Notes under the pieces: model-generated
What the model was told of the DNA's origin: nothing
Databases searched by the model: none
The model's input: only the letters and a program-made list of their open reading frames with translations
Shown: positions 48,120 through 56,549 of the stretch, in pieces
Position numbering within the stretch: position 1 is the stretch's first letter
Layout of the letters: each line of letters starts with the position of its first letter
Position numbers and translations under genes: made by a program
NCBI RefSeq assembly: GCF_000287055.2
Contig: NZ_AJYQ02000137.1
Coordinates: forward strand, 60,490-124,489
Direction of reading: 5' to 3'
DNA from: Vibrio genomosp. F10 str. ZF-129
GTDB taxonomy: Bacteria; Pseudomonadota; Gammaproteobacteria; Enterobacterales; Vibrionaceae
DNA length: 64,000 bases

Positions 48120-48776
48120 CTACGCCAGCTTTAGATCGAATTGAGTGCGGTACATCACCATATCTTCAATCGTCAGGATTGGCATATTGTGTTTACGGCT
48201 AAACTCCACGAGCTCTGGTGTTTTCGCCATGGTGCCGTCTTCGTTTTGCACTTCACAAAGCACACCCGCAGGTTGTAACCCAGCCATTTGCATCAGATCA
48301 ACCGTACCTTCGGTATGGCCTCGACGAGTCATCACTCCCCCGGCTCGTGCGCGCAGTGGGAAGACATGTCCAGGTCGAGCAAGATCATCCGGTTTGGCCA
48401 TTGGGTTTGCTGCCGTTTTGATTGTCGTCACACGATCTTGCGCAGAGACACCAGTAGTCACACCCACTTTCGCTTCAATCGAGACAGTAAACGCCGTCTG
48501 ATTCGCGCTGTTGTTGTTTACAACCATCGGTGGGAGCTCAAGCTTGGTCGCTTGCGCATCGGTCAAACAAAGACAGACGATGCCACTGCATTCTCGGATC
48601 ATCAGTGCCATCTGAGCGTTGGTTAAGTGCTCAACAGAATAGATGATGTCACCTTCGTTTTCACGATCTTCGTCATCAAGCAAGATGACACCTTGGCCTT
48701 TTCTTAAAGCTTCGAGAGCGTTTTCAACACGAGTGATTGGGTTGCCAAATTCGGCAAGTAATGAAGACTGATTCAT
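48120..48776 (-). CDS. ribB: 3,4-dihydroxy-2-butanone 4-phosphate synthase
   Basis: A 218-aa enzyme that turns ribulose 5-phosphate into dihydroxybutanone phosphate for riboflavin synthesis. Signature motifs: [19 protein letters not shown] (acidic metal site), [35 protein letters not shown] and [18 protein letters not shown] place the start at Met of MNQSSLL (48776); the frame extends further but into the riboswitch leader. It lies about 120 bases downstream of an FMN riboswitch, as in many gammaproteobacteria. Confidence 0.95.
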   Translation of the reverse strand: MNQSSLLAEFGNPITRVENALEALRKGQGVILLDDEDRENEGDIIYSVEHLTNAQMALMIRECSGIVCLCLTDAQATKLELPPMVVNNNSANQTAFTVSIEAKVGVTTGVSAQDRVTTIKTAANPMAKPDDLARPGHVFPLRARAGGVMTRRGHTEGTVDLMQMAGLQPAGVLCEVQNEDGTMAKTPELVEFSRKHNMPILTIEDMVMYRTQFDLKLA

Positions 48777-48891
48777 GGTTAAACTCCTAAATATCACCAG
48801 AATCAGGGCTGTATGAGGGATATAACATCCAAAACGAAATGCACCAGTAAGAAGCACCAATAATAGAGTGCCACTCGCTGATGTGTTTTCA

Positions 48892-49082
48892 TTCTCTCTC
48901 ATCCGGACTTTAACCGTCGGCTCTGGGTTTTCACCAGATCTGCTGACCTCGACGTATCGAGCGCTCGCGGGCTGATCTTACGCACAATCGTGCAATGCTG
49001 AGTAATGCAAAGCTAAGTAATGCAAAATAATGCGAAGGTAAGATTTACCGCCGGTGGGGAATTTCGCCCCGCCCTGAGAATA
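48892..49082 (-). ncRNA. FMN riboswitch (RFN element) upstream of ribB
   Basis: On the minus strand the conserved RFN blocks appear in order: TTCTCAGGGCGGGG, AATTCCCCACCGGCGGTAA, a variable arm, GCCCGCGAGCGCTC, GGTCAGCAGATC(T)GGTG and AGAGCCGACGGTTAAAGTCC. FMN binding should reduce ribB expression. The variable arm contains a 15-bp imperfect tandem duplication (48997-49026). Confidence 0.95.
48997..49026. repeat. 15-bp tandem duplication in riboswitch variable arm
   Basis: GCTGAGTAATGCAAA is followed directly by GCTAAGTAATGCAAA (one mismatch). It lies in the non-conserved arm of the FMN riboswitch, where length varies between species. Confidence 0.8.
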
Positions 49083-49204
49083 AAAATTAAAATAATGAAG
49101 CTAATTCGAGCTAAACGCCCAAAATAAAGCGAGGCAATGTTAACGTGTTATCGACCATAAAACTACAATCTACACCACGAAACAGACACGAAATAGCGAT
49201 AAAA

Positions 49205-50629
49205 CTAGCGGATAAACAGCCTACTGATGACCTTTTGAGTAACATTTCGCCATCTCAACATCATTCTACTTCGAGGCAACCAAGTTGGGGTCACGAGTAC
49301 CGTTTTTAAATTTGAGAGTGCTTTAAAGCCTTCGATGCCGTGATAACGCCCTATCCCAGACTCACCACTGCCGCCAAACGGTGCATCATCCAACGCCACA
49401 TGTAAGAGCGTGTCATTAATACAAACACCACCGCTGTGAGTGTTTTGGAGAACATGAGCTTGTAATGCTCTATCATTACTCATGATGTACAGTGCAAGGG
49501 GCCTTGGACGCTGGTTAATCCGTTCGATGACCTCATCCATAGAATCATACCCAATCACAGGCAGCAGTGGGCCAAAGATCTCTTCTTGCATGACCAACAT
49601 ATCTTCGGTCACATTCGTCAGAATATGAGGCAACATCTGACGCTCGACAAGTTGCGCACAGTCAATCGTCTCTATGTTTGCCCCTTTCTCTTTTGCATCA
49701 TCAATATAATTCTGCAATCGTGAATATTGGGCTTGATTGATAATGCTAGTTAAGTGGCGTTGGCCTTTCTTCACGGGAAATAGATCTTCAAATCGCTTCA
49801 GATAAAGAGCACCAAATTCCGACACTTTATCTTTTGGAACAAAGACATAATCGGGAGCGACACAGATTTGACCGCTATTGATTGACTTGCCAAGCATGAT
49901 GGCGTCAATCGCTTTTTGAAGACCCGCATCTTTACCCACAATCACTGGCGATTTTCCGCCAAGCTCTAAAGTGACAGGGGTGAGATTTTTAGCGGCGGAT
50001 TGGGCCACTTTACGACCAACGGCAGTTGAACCGGTGAAAACTAAATGATCAAAGGCGAGTGAGCTAAATTGCGCAGCAATGGAAACACCGCCCTCTATCG
50101 AGTAGATATGATCACTCAAACAGGCAAAGACTCGATTTAGGACTTCATTGGTATGGGGTGTGGCTTCACTCAGTTTAACCATCACACGGTTGCCCGCTGC
50201 AATAGCAGTGACGATAGGGGCAAGACTCAAAAAAATAGGAAAATTCCAAGGGACCATAACGCCAACCACACCAACGGGTTGAAACTGAACCTGAGCTTTT
50301 GAGGGCGCAAGTAATAATCCAGCAGAACGATGGCTAGGTTTCATCCACTTCTTCAGCTTTTTTAGCGTGTAATTAATATGGCCAACCGTCGGCATCACAT
50401 CACAAATAGTGCTATCAAATTCCGTTCGATAACCATAATCTTGATTTAACGCTTCAACTAACTCAGCTTGCGTGGCTAACAACTCTAACTTGAGCTTAGC
50501 AAGTAACCCAACACGCTCCTCATAACTCGAATAAGGCGATTGATGGTATGCTTTTTGAGCCAGTTCAAACGTGGCGACTAGCGCTTGTTCAGATTCTAAT
50601 TGATCTTGATTACCACACACTAATTCCAT
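49205..50629 (-). CDS. Class 3-type aldehyde dehydrogenase (coniferyl aldehyde dehydrogenase-like)
   Basis: A 474-aa NAD(P)+-dependent aldehyde dehydrogenase. Motifs: VGVMVPWNFPIFLSLAP, FTGSTAVGRKVAQSAAKN, TLELGGKSPVIV (general base Glu) and SGQICVAPDYVFV with the catalytic Cys. The C-terminal tail LPRSRMMLRWRNVTQKVISRLF is basic and amphipathic, which in this class often mediates membrane association. It resembles CalB-type coniferyl or fatty aldehyde dehydrogenases; the natural aldehyde is unknown. A TetR-type palindrome lies 47 bases upstream of its start. Confidence 0.85.
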   Translation of the reverse strand: MELVCGNQDQLESEQALVATFELAQKAYHQSPYSSYEERVGLLAKLKLELLATQAELVEALNQDYGYRTEFDSTICDVMPTVGHINYTLKKLKKWMKPSHRSAGLLLAPSKAQVQFQPVGVVGVMVPWNFPIFLSLAPIVTAIAAGNRVMVKLSEATPHTNEVLNRVFACLSDHIYSIEGGVSIAAQFSSLAFDHLVFTGSTAVGRKVAQSAAKNLTPVTLELGGKSPVIVGKDAGLQKAIDAIMLGKSINSGQICVAPDYVFVPKDKVSEFGALYLKRFEDLFPVKKGQRHLTSIINQAQYSRLQNYIDDAKEKGANIETIDCAQLVERQMLPHILTNVTEDMLVMQEEIFGPLLPVIGYDSMDEVIERINQRPRPLALYIMSNDRALQAHVLQNTHSGGVCINDTLLHVALDDAPFGGSGESGIGRYHGIEGFKALSNLKTVLVTPTWLPRSRMMLRWRNVTQKVISRLFIR

Positions 50630-50675
50630 GCATTTGCCCTCTTTATAACGTTAATCACTACGTTATATTATCTAA

Positions 50676-50690
50676 TTGAACAGTGTTCAA
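50676..50690. promoter_or_regulatory. TetR-type operator upstream of the aldehyde dehydrogenase
   Basis: A perfect 15-bp palindrome TTGAACA-G-TGTTCAA in the promoter region of the aldehyde dehydrogenase gene. It has the same TTGAAC/GTTCAA half sites as the BetI operator at 4998-5011, but with three extra centre bases. No TetR gene is adjacent, so the regulator must act in trans. Confidence 0.5.
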
Positions 50691-50735
50691 GCTTTTTAAT
50701 GATCCAAGTTTATACTGGTTTAAGATACACAGATT

Positions 50736-51365
50736 TCATATTGATCTATTGCCGTTTTTAACAAGTTGATCGGCTATGGATTGTTGTTTTTCTGTACACG
50801 CTTCTACGGCTTTTGCCGTTACTTGTAACGCCTGTGCCATTTGAGACACATTAGTGGTTGCAGACAATACCGTTGATTGAAGTGGTCTTAACAATAGCCA
50901 ATAAATACAGCCGATAATGGCAAGTAACGCCAATACCGTCAGCGATACAATCAAGATCAGTTTAAACTTCACATCGTCCAGAAAAAGCTGTGTTTTGTCG
51001 CCCACCACTTGTTTAGATTGAGCAAAAGCAACCGGCAGCTGTTCAAGTGATTGAGTCGAAATATCGATAAGTTGATTGACATTATTAACCGTTAATTCAA
51101 TATTTTTTTGTTGTTCGGGAGTGAAATCAGGGCTGGTAGCGATCGCATTTAAGGAATCAGCAAGAGAGTTGAGTGACTGGCTTGTGGTATCAATCGATTC
51201 TTCTATACCTTGCAGATCCAAGCTTACATTCACTTGAATGAATGCGTTTTTATTGGGTTTGTCTTTATCGGGTTCATCTTGGGAAGCAAAGGCGTTGGGA
51301 ATCAGTAGCATCAAGCTAACAAGAGTAAAGCCAACCGATTTTAGCAGAGTTCCTTTATGTAACAT
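50736..51365 (-). CDS. Membrane-anchored sensor-like protein of unknown function
   Basis: A 209-aa protein with a signal peptide ending at AFA, a coiled-coil-prone periplasmic region of about 110 residues (DLQGIEESIDTTSQSLNSLADSLNAIATS), one transmembrane helix (about residues 136-160) and a short cytosolic tail (RPLQSTVLSATTNVSQMAQAL). It looks like the sensory half of a chemoreceptor without HAMP or signalling domain. The start at 51365 has AAAGGA upstream. It lies 104 bases after the DUF481 gene on the same strand and may be cotranscribed. I do not recognise a family. Confidence 0.65.
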   Translation of the reverse strand: MLHKGTLLKSVGFTLVSLMLLIPNAFASQDEPDKDKPNKNAFIQVNVSLDLQGIEESIDTTSQSLNSLADSLNAIATSPDFTPEQQKNIELTVNNVNQLIDISTQSLEQLPVAFAQSKQVVGDKTQLFLDDVKFKLILIVSLTVLALLAIIGCIYWLLLRPLQSTVLSATTNVSQMAQALQVTAKAVEACTEKQQSIADQLVKNGNRSI

Positions 51366-51469
51366 GCTGTGTCCTTTAATGTTTAAGCATCTCATTTCGC
51401 GATCATTTTAATGCTATAACCATAGAAGGCTTAAGTTATAAATTCCAATTAATAATCAAATAGATAACA

Positions 51470-52699
51470 TTAGAAATCAAACGTGAGGCCCACATTCAAC
51501 TTATAGTCATTCCTATTGGGGATCACCCCGTCAGAGTCCACTTTCGGGTTTGAGTTATGATCCCAGATAAATTTCACGCTGAAATCAAGATCGTCCACCA
51601 ACTCAACATCAACACTGATATCATTGCTATGACGAACACCTCCCGAAGCCGCATTGGCCCAGTTCAAATCGTAGCCATAACTCACATCGATGTCTTTGGT
51701 TAGCTCGTACTCCAAATCCGAAGAGAATACGACAATAGGGCTATTTTCAGTGGTACTTTGGCCTTCTAATACGGTATCAAATTGAGTTGTCTGAAAACCA
51801 GGACCAAGAGAGACATCCCATTCTAAATCTGACTGGGTAATAATAAAGTAACCCATCTGCATCGAGGCGTTGACCCGATAATCAATGTTTTGAAATTTAT
51901 CGCTATTCACGGCCATTTTTATCGGGCGAAAGAAAAGCCGATTGCTGAGGTAGATATCGTAAGATCCATTGAACTGGTGATTTTGAGCCGTTTTTTCACC
52001 CGATGATTGAGTGATGTTTCCATTGTATTTGAGCAAGGTACGGGAGTAGACCGTTTGTCGCTTGCCATTTAGCTCTGCTGACACAGAGAGTTCATCAGTG
52101 TTGCCTTTGCTAAAGTTCGCGCCTAAAAAAAGATCCGTTTCCCAACGCTCTATTTCCGACTCCACACTGCTGTAGACTGATACCACAAAACTGACAGGGT
52201 AAATATATAGCTTGTCGCCTTGGATCGTCAGCTTATCATCAGCAATGGTTAACTGGCCTTGATGGGTTTCGCCATTGGCTAACCGAACTCGAAAAACATC
52301 GGCCGTTTGCAACACGGCGATATCTTCAACATCGATCTCCACATCGCCCAATTCCTCACTATCGAACTCAAGCGTCAGCTCGTAAGAATTGTGTTCATCT
52401 TTGACCGTTCCGGTTAAGCTTCCGAGCAATACCTCACCAGAGACTAACTGAACCCACCCTTGTCCTTTTTCGACGGTAATCGTTGGTTTAAGCTGCGTAG
52501 TGGGGTTAAGATCAACTGCGGATTTGATAGCATCTGACGATTCAAGCGGCGCATTACCCACTCCACTGTTTACCACCGATTTTTCGTTCTCGATCGTTTG
52601 CTCCTCAGTAAAAACCTGATCTTCTGCCACAACGGGCAAACTCAGTGGGAGCATCATCAAAAATGCTAGGGCAGTGGGTTTAATAATATTGGTCATCAT
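51470..52699 (-). CDS. DUF481 outer-membrane beta-barrel protein
   Basis: A 409-aa exported protein: signal peptide ending at VVA, an acidic linker, a middle segment with two strand-rich repeats (GWVQLVSGEVLLGSLTGTV and RVRLANGETHQGQLTI), then a C-terminal barrel of the DUF481/YdiY type (about residues 190-409) with NGKRQTVYSRTLLKYNGNIT and terminal L-N-V-G-L-T-F-D-F. The last Phe fits barrel assembly. Such proteins are often called salt-induced outer-membrane proteins, but function is not established. Confidence 0.8.
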   Translation of the reverse strand: MMTNIIKPTALAFLMMLPLSLPVVAEDQVFTEEQTIENEKSVVNSGVGNAPLESSDAIKSAVDLNPTTQLKPTITVEKGQGWVQLVSGEVLLGSLTGTVKDEHNSYELTLEFDSEELGDVEIDVEDIAVLQTADVFRVRLANGETHQGQLTIADDKLTIQGDKLYIYPVSFVVSVYSSVESEIERWETDLFLGANFSKGNTDELSVSAELNGKRQTVYSRTLLKYNGNITQSSGEKTAQNHQFNGSYDIYLSNRLFFRPIKMAVNSDKFQNIDYRVNASMQMGYFIITQSDLEWDVSLGPGFQTTQFDTVLEGQSTTENSPIVVFSSDLEYELTKDIDVSYGYDLNWANAASGGVRHSNDISVDVELVDDLDFSVKFIWDHNSNPKVDSDGVIPNRNDYKLNVGLTFDF

Positions 52700-53117
52700 T
52701 CCTGGAAATTTAACGATCTCGCATACCTATTGACGATTATATTGGTCTCTGCAGTACTCAATAAACTGAACACTCACACAGCACATGGAACAGGCTAATA
52801 ATCGCACAGCAAGCGAGAAGACCGACAGGTGAGTGTAAAAAGTGTGAACATACTTACGCTATATTGAAGAAACCACACATTAAGTCAGTTTTCTTTTTCA
52901 CGACTCTTTAGCCTCAAGGCATGCTCCTCCTCACAAGTTTAGTTTTTAGACTCCATGAAAATATTCCTATCTAACAATCAAATATACCGAGTAAACGACA
53001 ATCACAGTGATTAAAGAATGTTCAATGATATTGATAAGCGACAACAGTATAATGGCATCACATCCTGCTCAAATGCAGTCCAAGGATAAACTCAAAGATA
53101 ACTTTAAGTAGATAAAT
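52700..53117. other. Intergenic region between DUF481 and RHS-core genes
   Basis: About 420 A+T-rich bases between divergent genes. It should hold promoters for both, but I see no strong operator, repeat or RNA. The sequence just before 53118 lacks a strong Shine-Dalgarno (AAGTAG about 8 bases upstream). Confidence 0.35.
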
Positions 53118-54308
53118 ATGAATAATAAGGCGAGTCGCCGTCAGTTTTTAAAGTTCTCCGGCGCAGTCTCTGTTGGGGCCGCCTCTAATTTGGCCATACC
53201 CAAACTGGCGTTAGGGTCACCATCTAATTCAAGTTGCTGCACTATTAAAAATAATCCTTTGGGTTTTAACGGGCAACGTCGTGATCCTGTTACCGGTTGC
53301 TACCCTCTTGGGAATGGCTATCGACTGTATAACCCAAGGCTAATGCGGTTCAATGCTCATGACAGCCTGAGTCCTTTTGGAAAAGGAGGAACGAATGGGT
53401 ATGCCTATTGTTTAGGTGACCCAGTTAACCAGAAAGATCCTAGTGGGCACTTTGCACTCCTCAGTTTATTAATCGGAGCGATTGTCGGGGCAGTTGTCGG
53501 GGCGATGGTCTCCGCTGCTGCTGAAGGCATACAAATGGCAATCAATCCCGATCATAAATTTGATTGGAAACAAGTGGGAATAGGAGCGGCTATAGGTTTT
53601 ATTAGTGGAGGGTTTGGTGCTGCAGCCCAAGGCACTAAGGCCGGTGCTCAGATAGGACTGGCGGTGGCAGAGACAGTGATCTCTGGAGGCGCTGATTTTG
53701 CTTTGAACGTAGCAACAGGAACCCCAATAAAGCAGGCAGGAATTAATGCAGGTATGGGGGCTTTAATAGGATTAGGTGGATTTGGAATAGGGAAGAGCGT
53801 AGGAAAACTTAGTAGACCAAAGCTTGGAATAAAGAGTTTTTATTCAGGAAAACAAAAACTAGGTTTCAGCGACAATTTCAAAGGAACAGGGCAAGATGTA
53901 ATTCTAACCCACGGAAGTTCAAATGGAAAATTACTCTCGCCAAGTGGAAAAGCAGTCTACCCAGCAGAGTTCGTCAACGATCTAAGGCGTTATTTGGGGG
54001 TGAATAATATAGCCAACAAAGATACGCCAATTCACTTAGTTGCATGTAACGCAACTAATGGTGGTTCCGCGCAGGAGTTAGCTAACATTCTAAATAGGCA
54101 AGTTATAGCGTATGGTAAAGGTGACTTGATTCAAACAGGGAAGATGTGGCTTGATCACATTGAAACTCCAGACTTTACTTTTGACGAAAGCTTCATGTTT
54201 GGCCTGATTCCCAAAAGAGCCAATCCCGTTGTCTTTAATCCGTTAAGATCAACCATTATAGATATGTCATTTTTAGATGAACCAATACCTCAGATTAAAC
54301 ATCTTTAG
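53118..54308 (+). CDS. Tat-exported RHS-core orphan with protease-like C-terminal domain
   Basis: A 396-aa protein of unusual layout. Residues 6-12 form a canonical Tat motif S-R-R-Q-F-L-K before a hydrophobic segment. Residues 45-111 are an RHS repeat-associated core (NPLGFNGQRRDPVTGCYPLG, RLYNPRLMRFNAHDSLSPF, GYAYCLGDPVNQKDPSGH), close to the TccC/Tc-toxin type. Residues 113-230 are a Gly/Ala-rich hydrophobic pretoxin-like region. The C-terminal domain (about 255-396) has THG with H265 and LVAC310NATNGGSAQELA, a His/Cys pattern like C80/caspase-fold proteases. The long RHS repeats that normally encapsulate such toxins are absent, and no immunity gene is obvious. Toxin function is inferred. 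Confidence 0.75.
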   Translation: MNNKASRRQFLKFSGAVSVGAASNLAIPKLALGSPSNSSCCTIKNNPLGFNGQRRDPVTGCYPLGNGYRLYNPRLMRFNAHDSLSPFGKGGTNGYAYCLGDPVNQKDPSGHFALLSLLIGAIVGAVVGAMVSAAAEGIQMAINPDHKFDWKQVGIGAAIGFISGGFGAAAQGTKAGAQIGLAVAETVISGGADFALNVATGTPIKQAGINAGMGALIGLGGFGIGKSVGKLSRPKLGIKSFYSGKQKLGFSDNFKGTGQDVILTHGSSNGKLLSPSGKAVYPAEFVNDLRRYLGVNNIANKDTPIHLVACNATNGGSAQELANILNRQVIAYGKGDLIQTGKMWLDHIETPDFTFDESFMFGLIPKRANPVVFNPLRSTIIDMSFLDEPIPQIKHL

Positions 54309-54405
54309 GTAAACTTTGATTGTTTCAAGCAATAACACCTGGATTAACTCGACAATATCAATTTTTATAATATATCTGTTATCAGCAGGCATAAATTCTA
54401 ACTGA

Positions 54406-54528
54406 TTATTTTTCTCTCTTTTCAGCTTTAATTGCAGAAGACCGGTTCGATTTGTTCAGGTCTAACTCCTTTTTTCGTCGCTTTCGTTCCAATTCTGCTA
54501 TCGACCTTTTTATTGTGTAATGGATCAT
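54406..54528 (-). CDS. Candidate 40-aa basic small protein
   Basis: An ATG at 54528 with AGGATGAG just upstream opens a 40-codon frame with many Lys, Arg and Glu (ELERKRRKKELDLNKSNRS), predicted as one long charged helix. It lies antisense in the 330-base gap after the RHS-core gene. Composition and Shine-Dalgarno favour a real gene; no family is recognised. The rest of the gap (54309-54405, 54529-54638) shows nothing else. Confidence 0.35.
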   Translation of the reverse strand: MIHYTIKRSIAELERKRRKKELDLNKSNRSSAIKAEKREK

Positions 54529-54638
54529 CTCTCATCCTATTCTAAATACGTGTTCGCTTCCCATTTTTAGGCTGCTAAGCTAATCTTGAAAATCACCCAC
54601 ATGGTTTTATACCAAGAGTAATGTGCAAGTTAAGGTAG

Positions 54639-54965
54639 ATGACAATGATAGTAACAACAACCCAATCTGTTGAAGGCAAAAGAATCGTCGCTTACAAAGG
54701 TGTCATTGCGGGCGAAGCCATTTTAGGGGCAAACTTGTTTAAGGATATGTTTGCAGGGATACGCGATATGGTGGGAGGCCGCTCAGGTACCTATGAAAGA
54801 GAGTTGGAAAAAGCTCGCTTGATCGCATTTGAAGAGCTTGAAATGAAAGCAAAGGAACTGGGTGCCAATGCGGTGGTGGGTGTCGATATTGACTACGAAG
54901 TACTGGGGCAAGGAAACGGAATGCTGATGGTGTCGGCAAGCGGCACCGCGGTCGTCGTTAGCTAA
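54639..54965 (+). CDS. YbjQ-family protein (UPF0145)
   Basis: A 108-aa protein matching E. coli YbjQ in size and sequence pattern: [66 protein letters not shown] and a terminal SASGTAVVV. The family is a small pentameric beta/alpha fold of uncertain function. An alternative start at 54645 (M-I-V-T-T-T) matches other family members. It begins a run of small same-strand genes. Confidence 0.87.
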   Translation: MTMIVTTTQSVEGKRIVAYKGVIAGEAILGANLFKDMFAGIRDMVGGRSGTYERELEKARLIAFEELEMKAKELGANAVVGVDIDYEVLGQGNGMLMVSASGTAVVVS

Positions 54966-55019
54966 ACGATGAATTCGCTTATTAATACAAGCAATTGAAA
55001 CCACACAGGGACGATAATA

Positions 55020-55436
55020 ATGGAATATCCGATATCTGGAAGCTGCCAATGTGGCCAATTAACCTACCAAATAAAGCAAGCACCTACGATGGTACTCGCT
55101 TGCCACTGTACTGAATGCCAAAAGCTATCAACAGGGCCATTCAGTGTCACCGCTATCTTCCCTCGTGAAGCCATTGAATTTAGTGGGACGCTAAAAGAAT
55201 GGACTCGCCTATCGGATAGCGGCAATACAAATGGTGCCAAGTTTTGTCCTGAATGTGGTAACCGTGTTTATCATTTTAATCCTGATGACCTTTCCACCCT
55301 GAAGCTTAAACTAAAACCCACCCAGTTAACTGATGACACTCTATTCGAGCCAACGGTGCACATCTGGGTAGGAGAAAAGCAAACATGGTATCCGATCCCA
55401 GAAGGGGTCAAAGCGCATGAAAAGCAGGCACAATAA
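55020..55436 (+). CDS. GFA/CENP-V-family zinc protein
   Basis: A 138-aa protein with the glutathione-dependent formaldehyde-activating enzyme fold. Zinc ligands appear as C9-x-C11, C28-x-C30-x2-C33 and C76-x2-C79 (SCQCG, CHCTECQKL, FCPECGNRVYH). Most members have no proven formaldehyde activity, so the substrate is unknown. It begins 54 bases after the YbjQ gene and is followed within 45 bases by the DinB gene, so the three may be cotranscribed. Confidence 0.85.
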   Translation: MEYPISGSCQCGQLTYQIKQAPTMVLACHCTECQKLSTGPFSVTAIFPREAIEFSGTLKEWTRLSDSGNTNGAKFCPECGNRVYHFNPDDLSTLKLKLKPTQLTDDTLFEPTVHIWVGEKQTWYPIPEGVKAHEKQAQ

Positions 55437-55478
55437 AGCGACTAAAAATACGTGCAATACGATAAAAAAGAGGGACAC

Positions 55479-56024
55479 ATGGACTTAGCCTCAAGTTTCA
55501 AAATGTTGGCAACGTACAATCAACGAATGAATGAACAGCTTATCGCCGTCTGCCAGCAACTTACCGCTGAGCAGCTACAAAAAGAAACGCATTCGTTCTT
55601 TCCTACAGTAATGGATTACTGGAATCATATTTTATTCGGCGATCTCATCATGTTGCAACGCCTGGTAGCCAACAACATCGTCGTTCTTGATACCGCTACG
55701 GCCGAGCGATTACCAATTGCTAAAGGTATTCATGATACCTTTGTTGACGATCTCTTATCCTTAAAGACGCTTCGCCACACCGTAGATCGCGCTTATATTT
55801 CAATGACTCGTGATTTTGATACCAATACCTTTGATAAAAAAATCCATTACATCACGACAGAGGGTCAAGCCATTGAAAAAAACGTTGGGGAGTTTTGTCA
55901 GCATATTTTCAATCATCAAACTCACCATCGCGGTCAGCTTACCTGCTTATTGAGTCAGTTTGGACTAGACTTCGGATGCACCGATCTACCGATGATTGTT
56001 CCTGAAGGCTCGTATATTCAGTAA
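55479..56024 (+). CDS. DinB-family protein
   Basis: A 181-aa four-helix-bundle protein. The three metal-binding histidines are expected in YWNHILFGD and FNHQTHHRGQL, placed as in DinB/YfiT proteins, many of which act as thiol-dependent transferases. I chose 55479 because GAGGGA lies 6 bases upstream; the frame extends to 55452. Its substrate is unknown. It is probably in the same transcript as the preceding GFA gene. Confidence 0.83.
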   Translation: MDLASSFKMLATYNQRMNEQLIAVCQQLTAEQLQKETHSFFPTVMDYWNHILFGDLIMLQRLVANNIVVLDTATAERLPIAKGIHDTFVDDLLSLKTLRHTVDRAYISMTRDFDTNTFDKKIHYITTEGQAIEKNVGEFCQHIFNHQTHHRGQLTCLLSQFGLDFGCTDLPMIVPEGSYIQ

Positions 56025-56127
56025 TAACTGAAGTTTTTTACCCAACACCCGGTCTAATAAGTCACTGGGGAGTCATCCATACCGTTAAATGCAATCCAAT
56101 TGAATTTAATCGCCGAAAAGGATACGT

Positions 56128-56430
56128 ATGAAGCTTATCTACACTTGTGAAAACCAATTTCTGATCACAAACGCCAAAAACATCATCGATGCATTAGGTA
56201 TCGAAACTTTTATTAAAAATGAATTTTCAACCGGTGCTGTGGGAGAAATATCCGCCTTCGACTGCTGGCCTGAACTGTGGGTTGTTGACGATACCGACTT
56301 CGAAACTGCGGTTCTTGCGATCGAATCCATGATCAAGCCGAAGAACACCTCAACTTGGGTTTGCCTGCACTGCAAAGAAGTGAATGAGCCAGCGTTTGAA
56401 CTGTGCTGGAAATGCCAACACGACGCTTAA
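56128..56430 (+). CDS. DUF2007 domain protein with zinc ribbon
   Basis: A 100-aa protein. Residues 1-70 match the DUF2007 pattern of putative signal-transducing proteins (MKLIYTCENQFLITNAKNIIDALGIETFIKNEF, PELWVVDDTDFETA). The tail carries a RanBP2-like zinc ribbon with C79-x2-C82 and C93-x2-C96. Function is unknown. It ends just before the parS2-like palindrome. Confidence 0.82.
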   Translation: MKLIYTCENQFLITNAKNIIDALGIETFIKNEFSTGAVGEISAFDCWPELWVVDDTDFETAVLAIESMIKPKNTSTWVCLHCKEVNEPAFELCWKCQHDA

Positions 56431-56510
56431 TTCATAGTCTACAAAGTCTTAGTGATAAAAACCTTAACGATAAAACAATCCGTTACTAATAAAAATGGTG
56501 ATAAAAGCCA

Positions 56511-56523
56511 TTTACAGTGTAAA
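56511..56523. other. parS2-like centromere site of chromosome II
   Basis: TTTACAGTGTAAA, a perfect 13-bp palindrome around a central G, in the gap between the DUF2007 and DsbA-like genes and about 7.5 kb from the probable oriCII side. The V. cholerae parS2 consensus, from memory, is TTTACANTGTAAA, so this is an exact match. ParB2 binding here would help segregate chromosome II. Confidence 0.75.
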
Positions 56524-56549
56524 CCCGGCCTTATTTAAGAGAGAAGGTA

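Noticed and set aside
48288-48626. 112-codon plus-strand frame opposite ribB
   Set aside because: Shadow of ribB; no independent evidence of expression.
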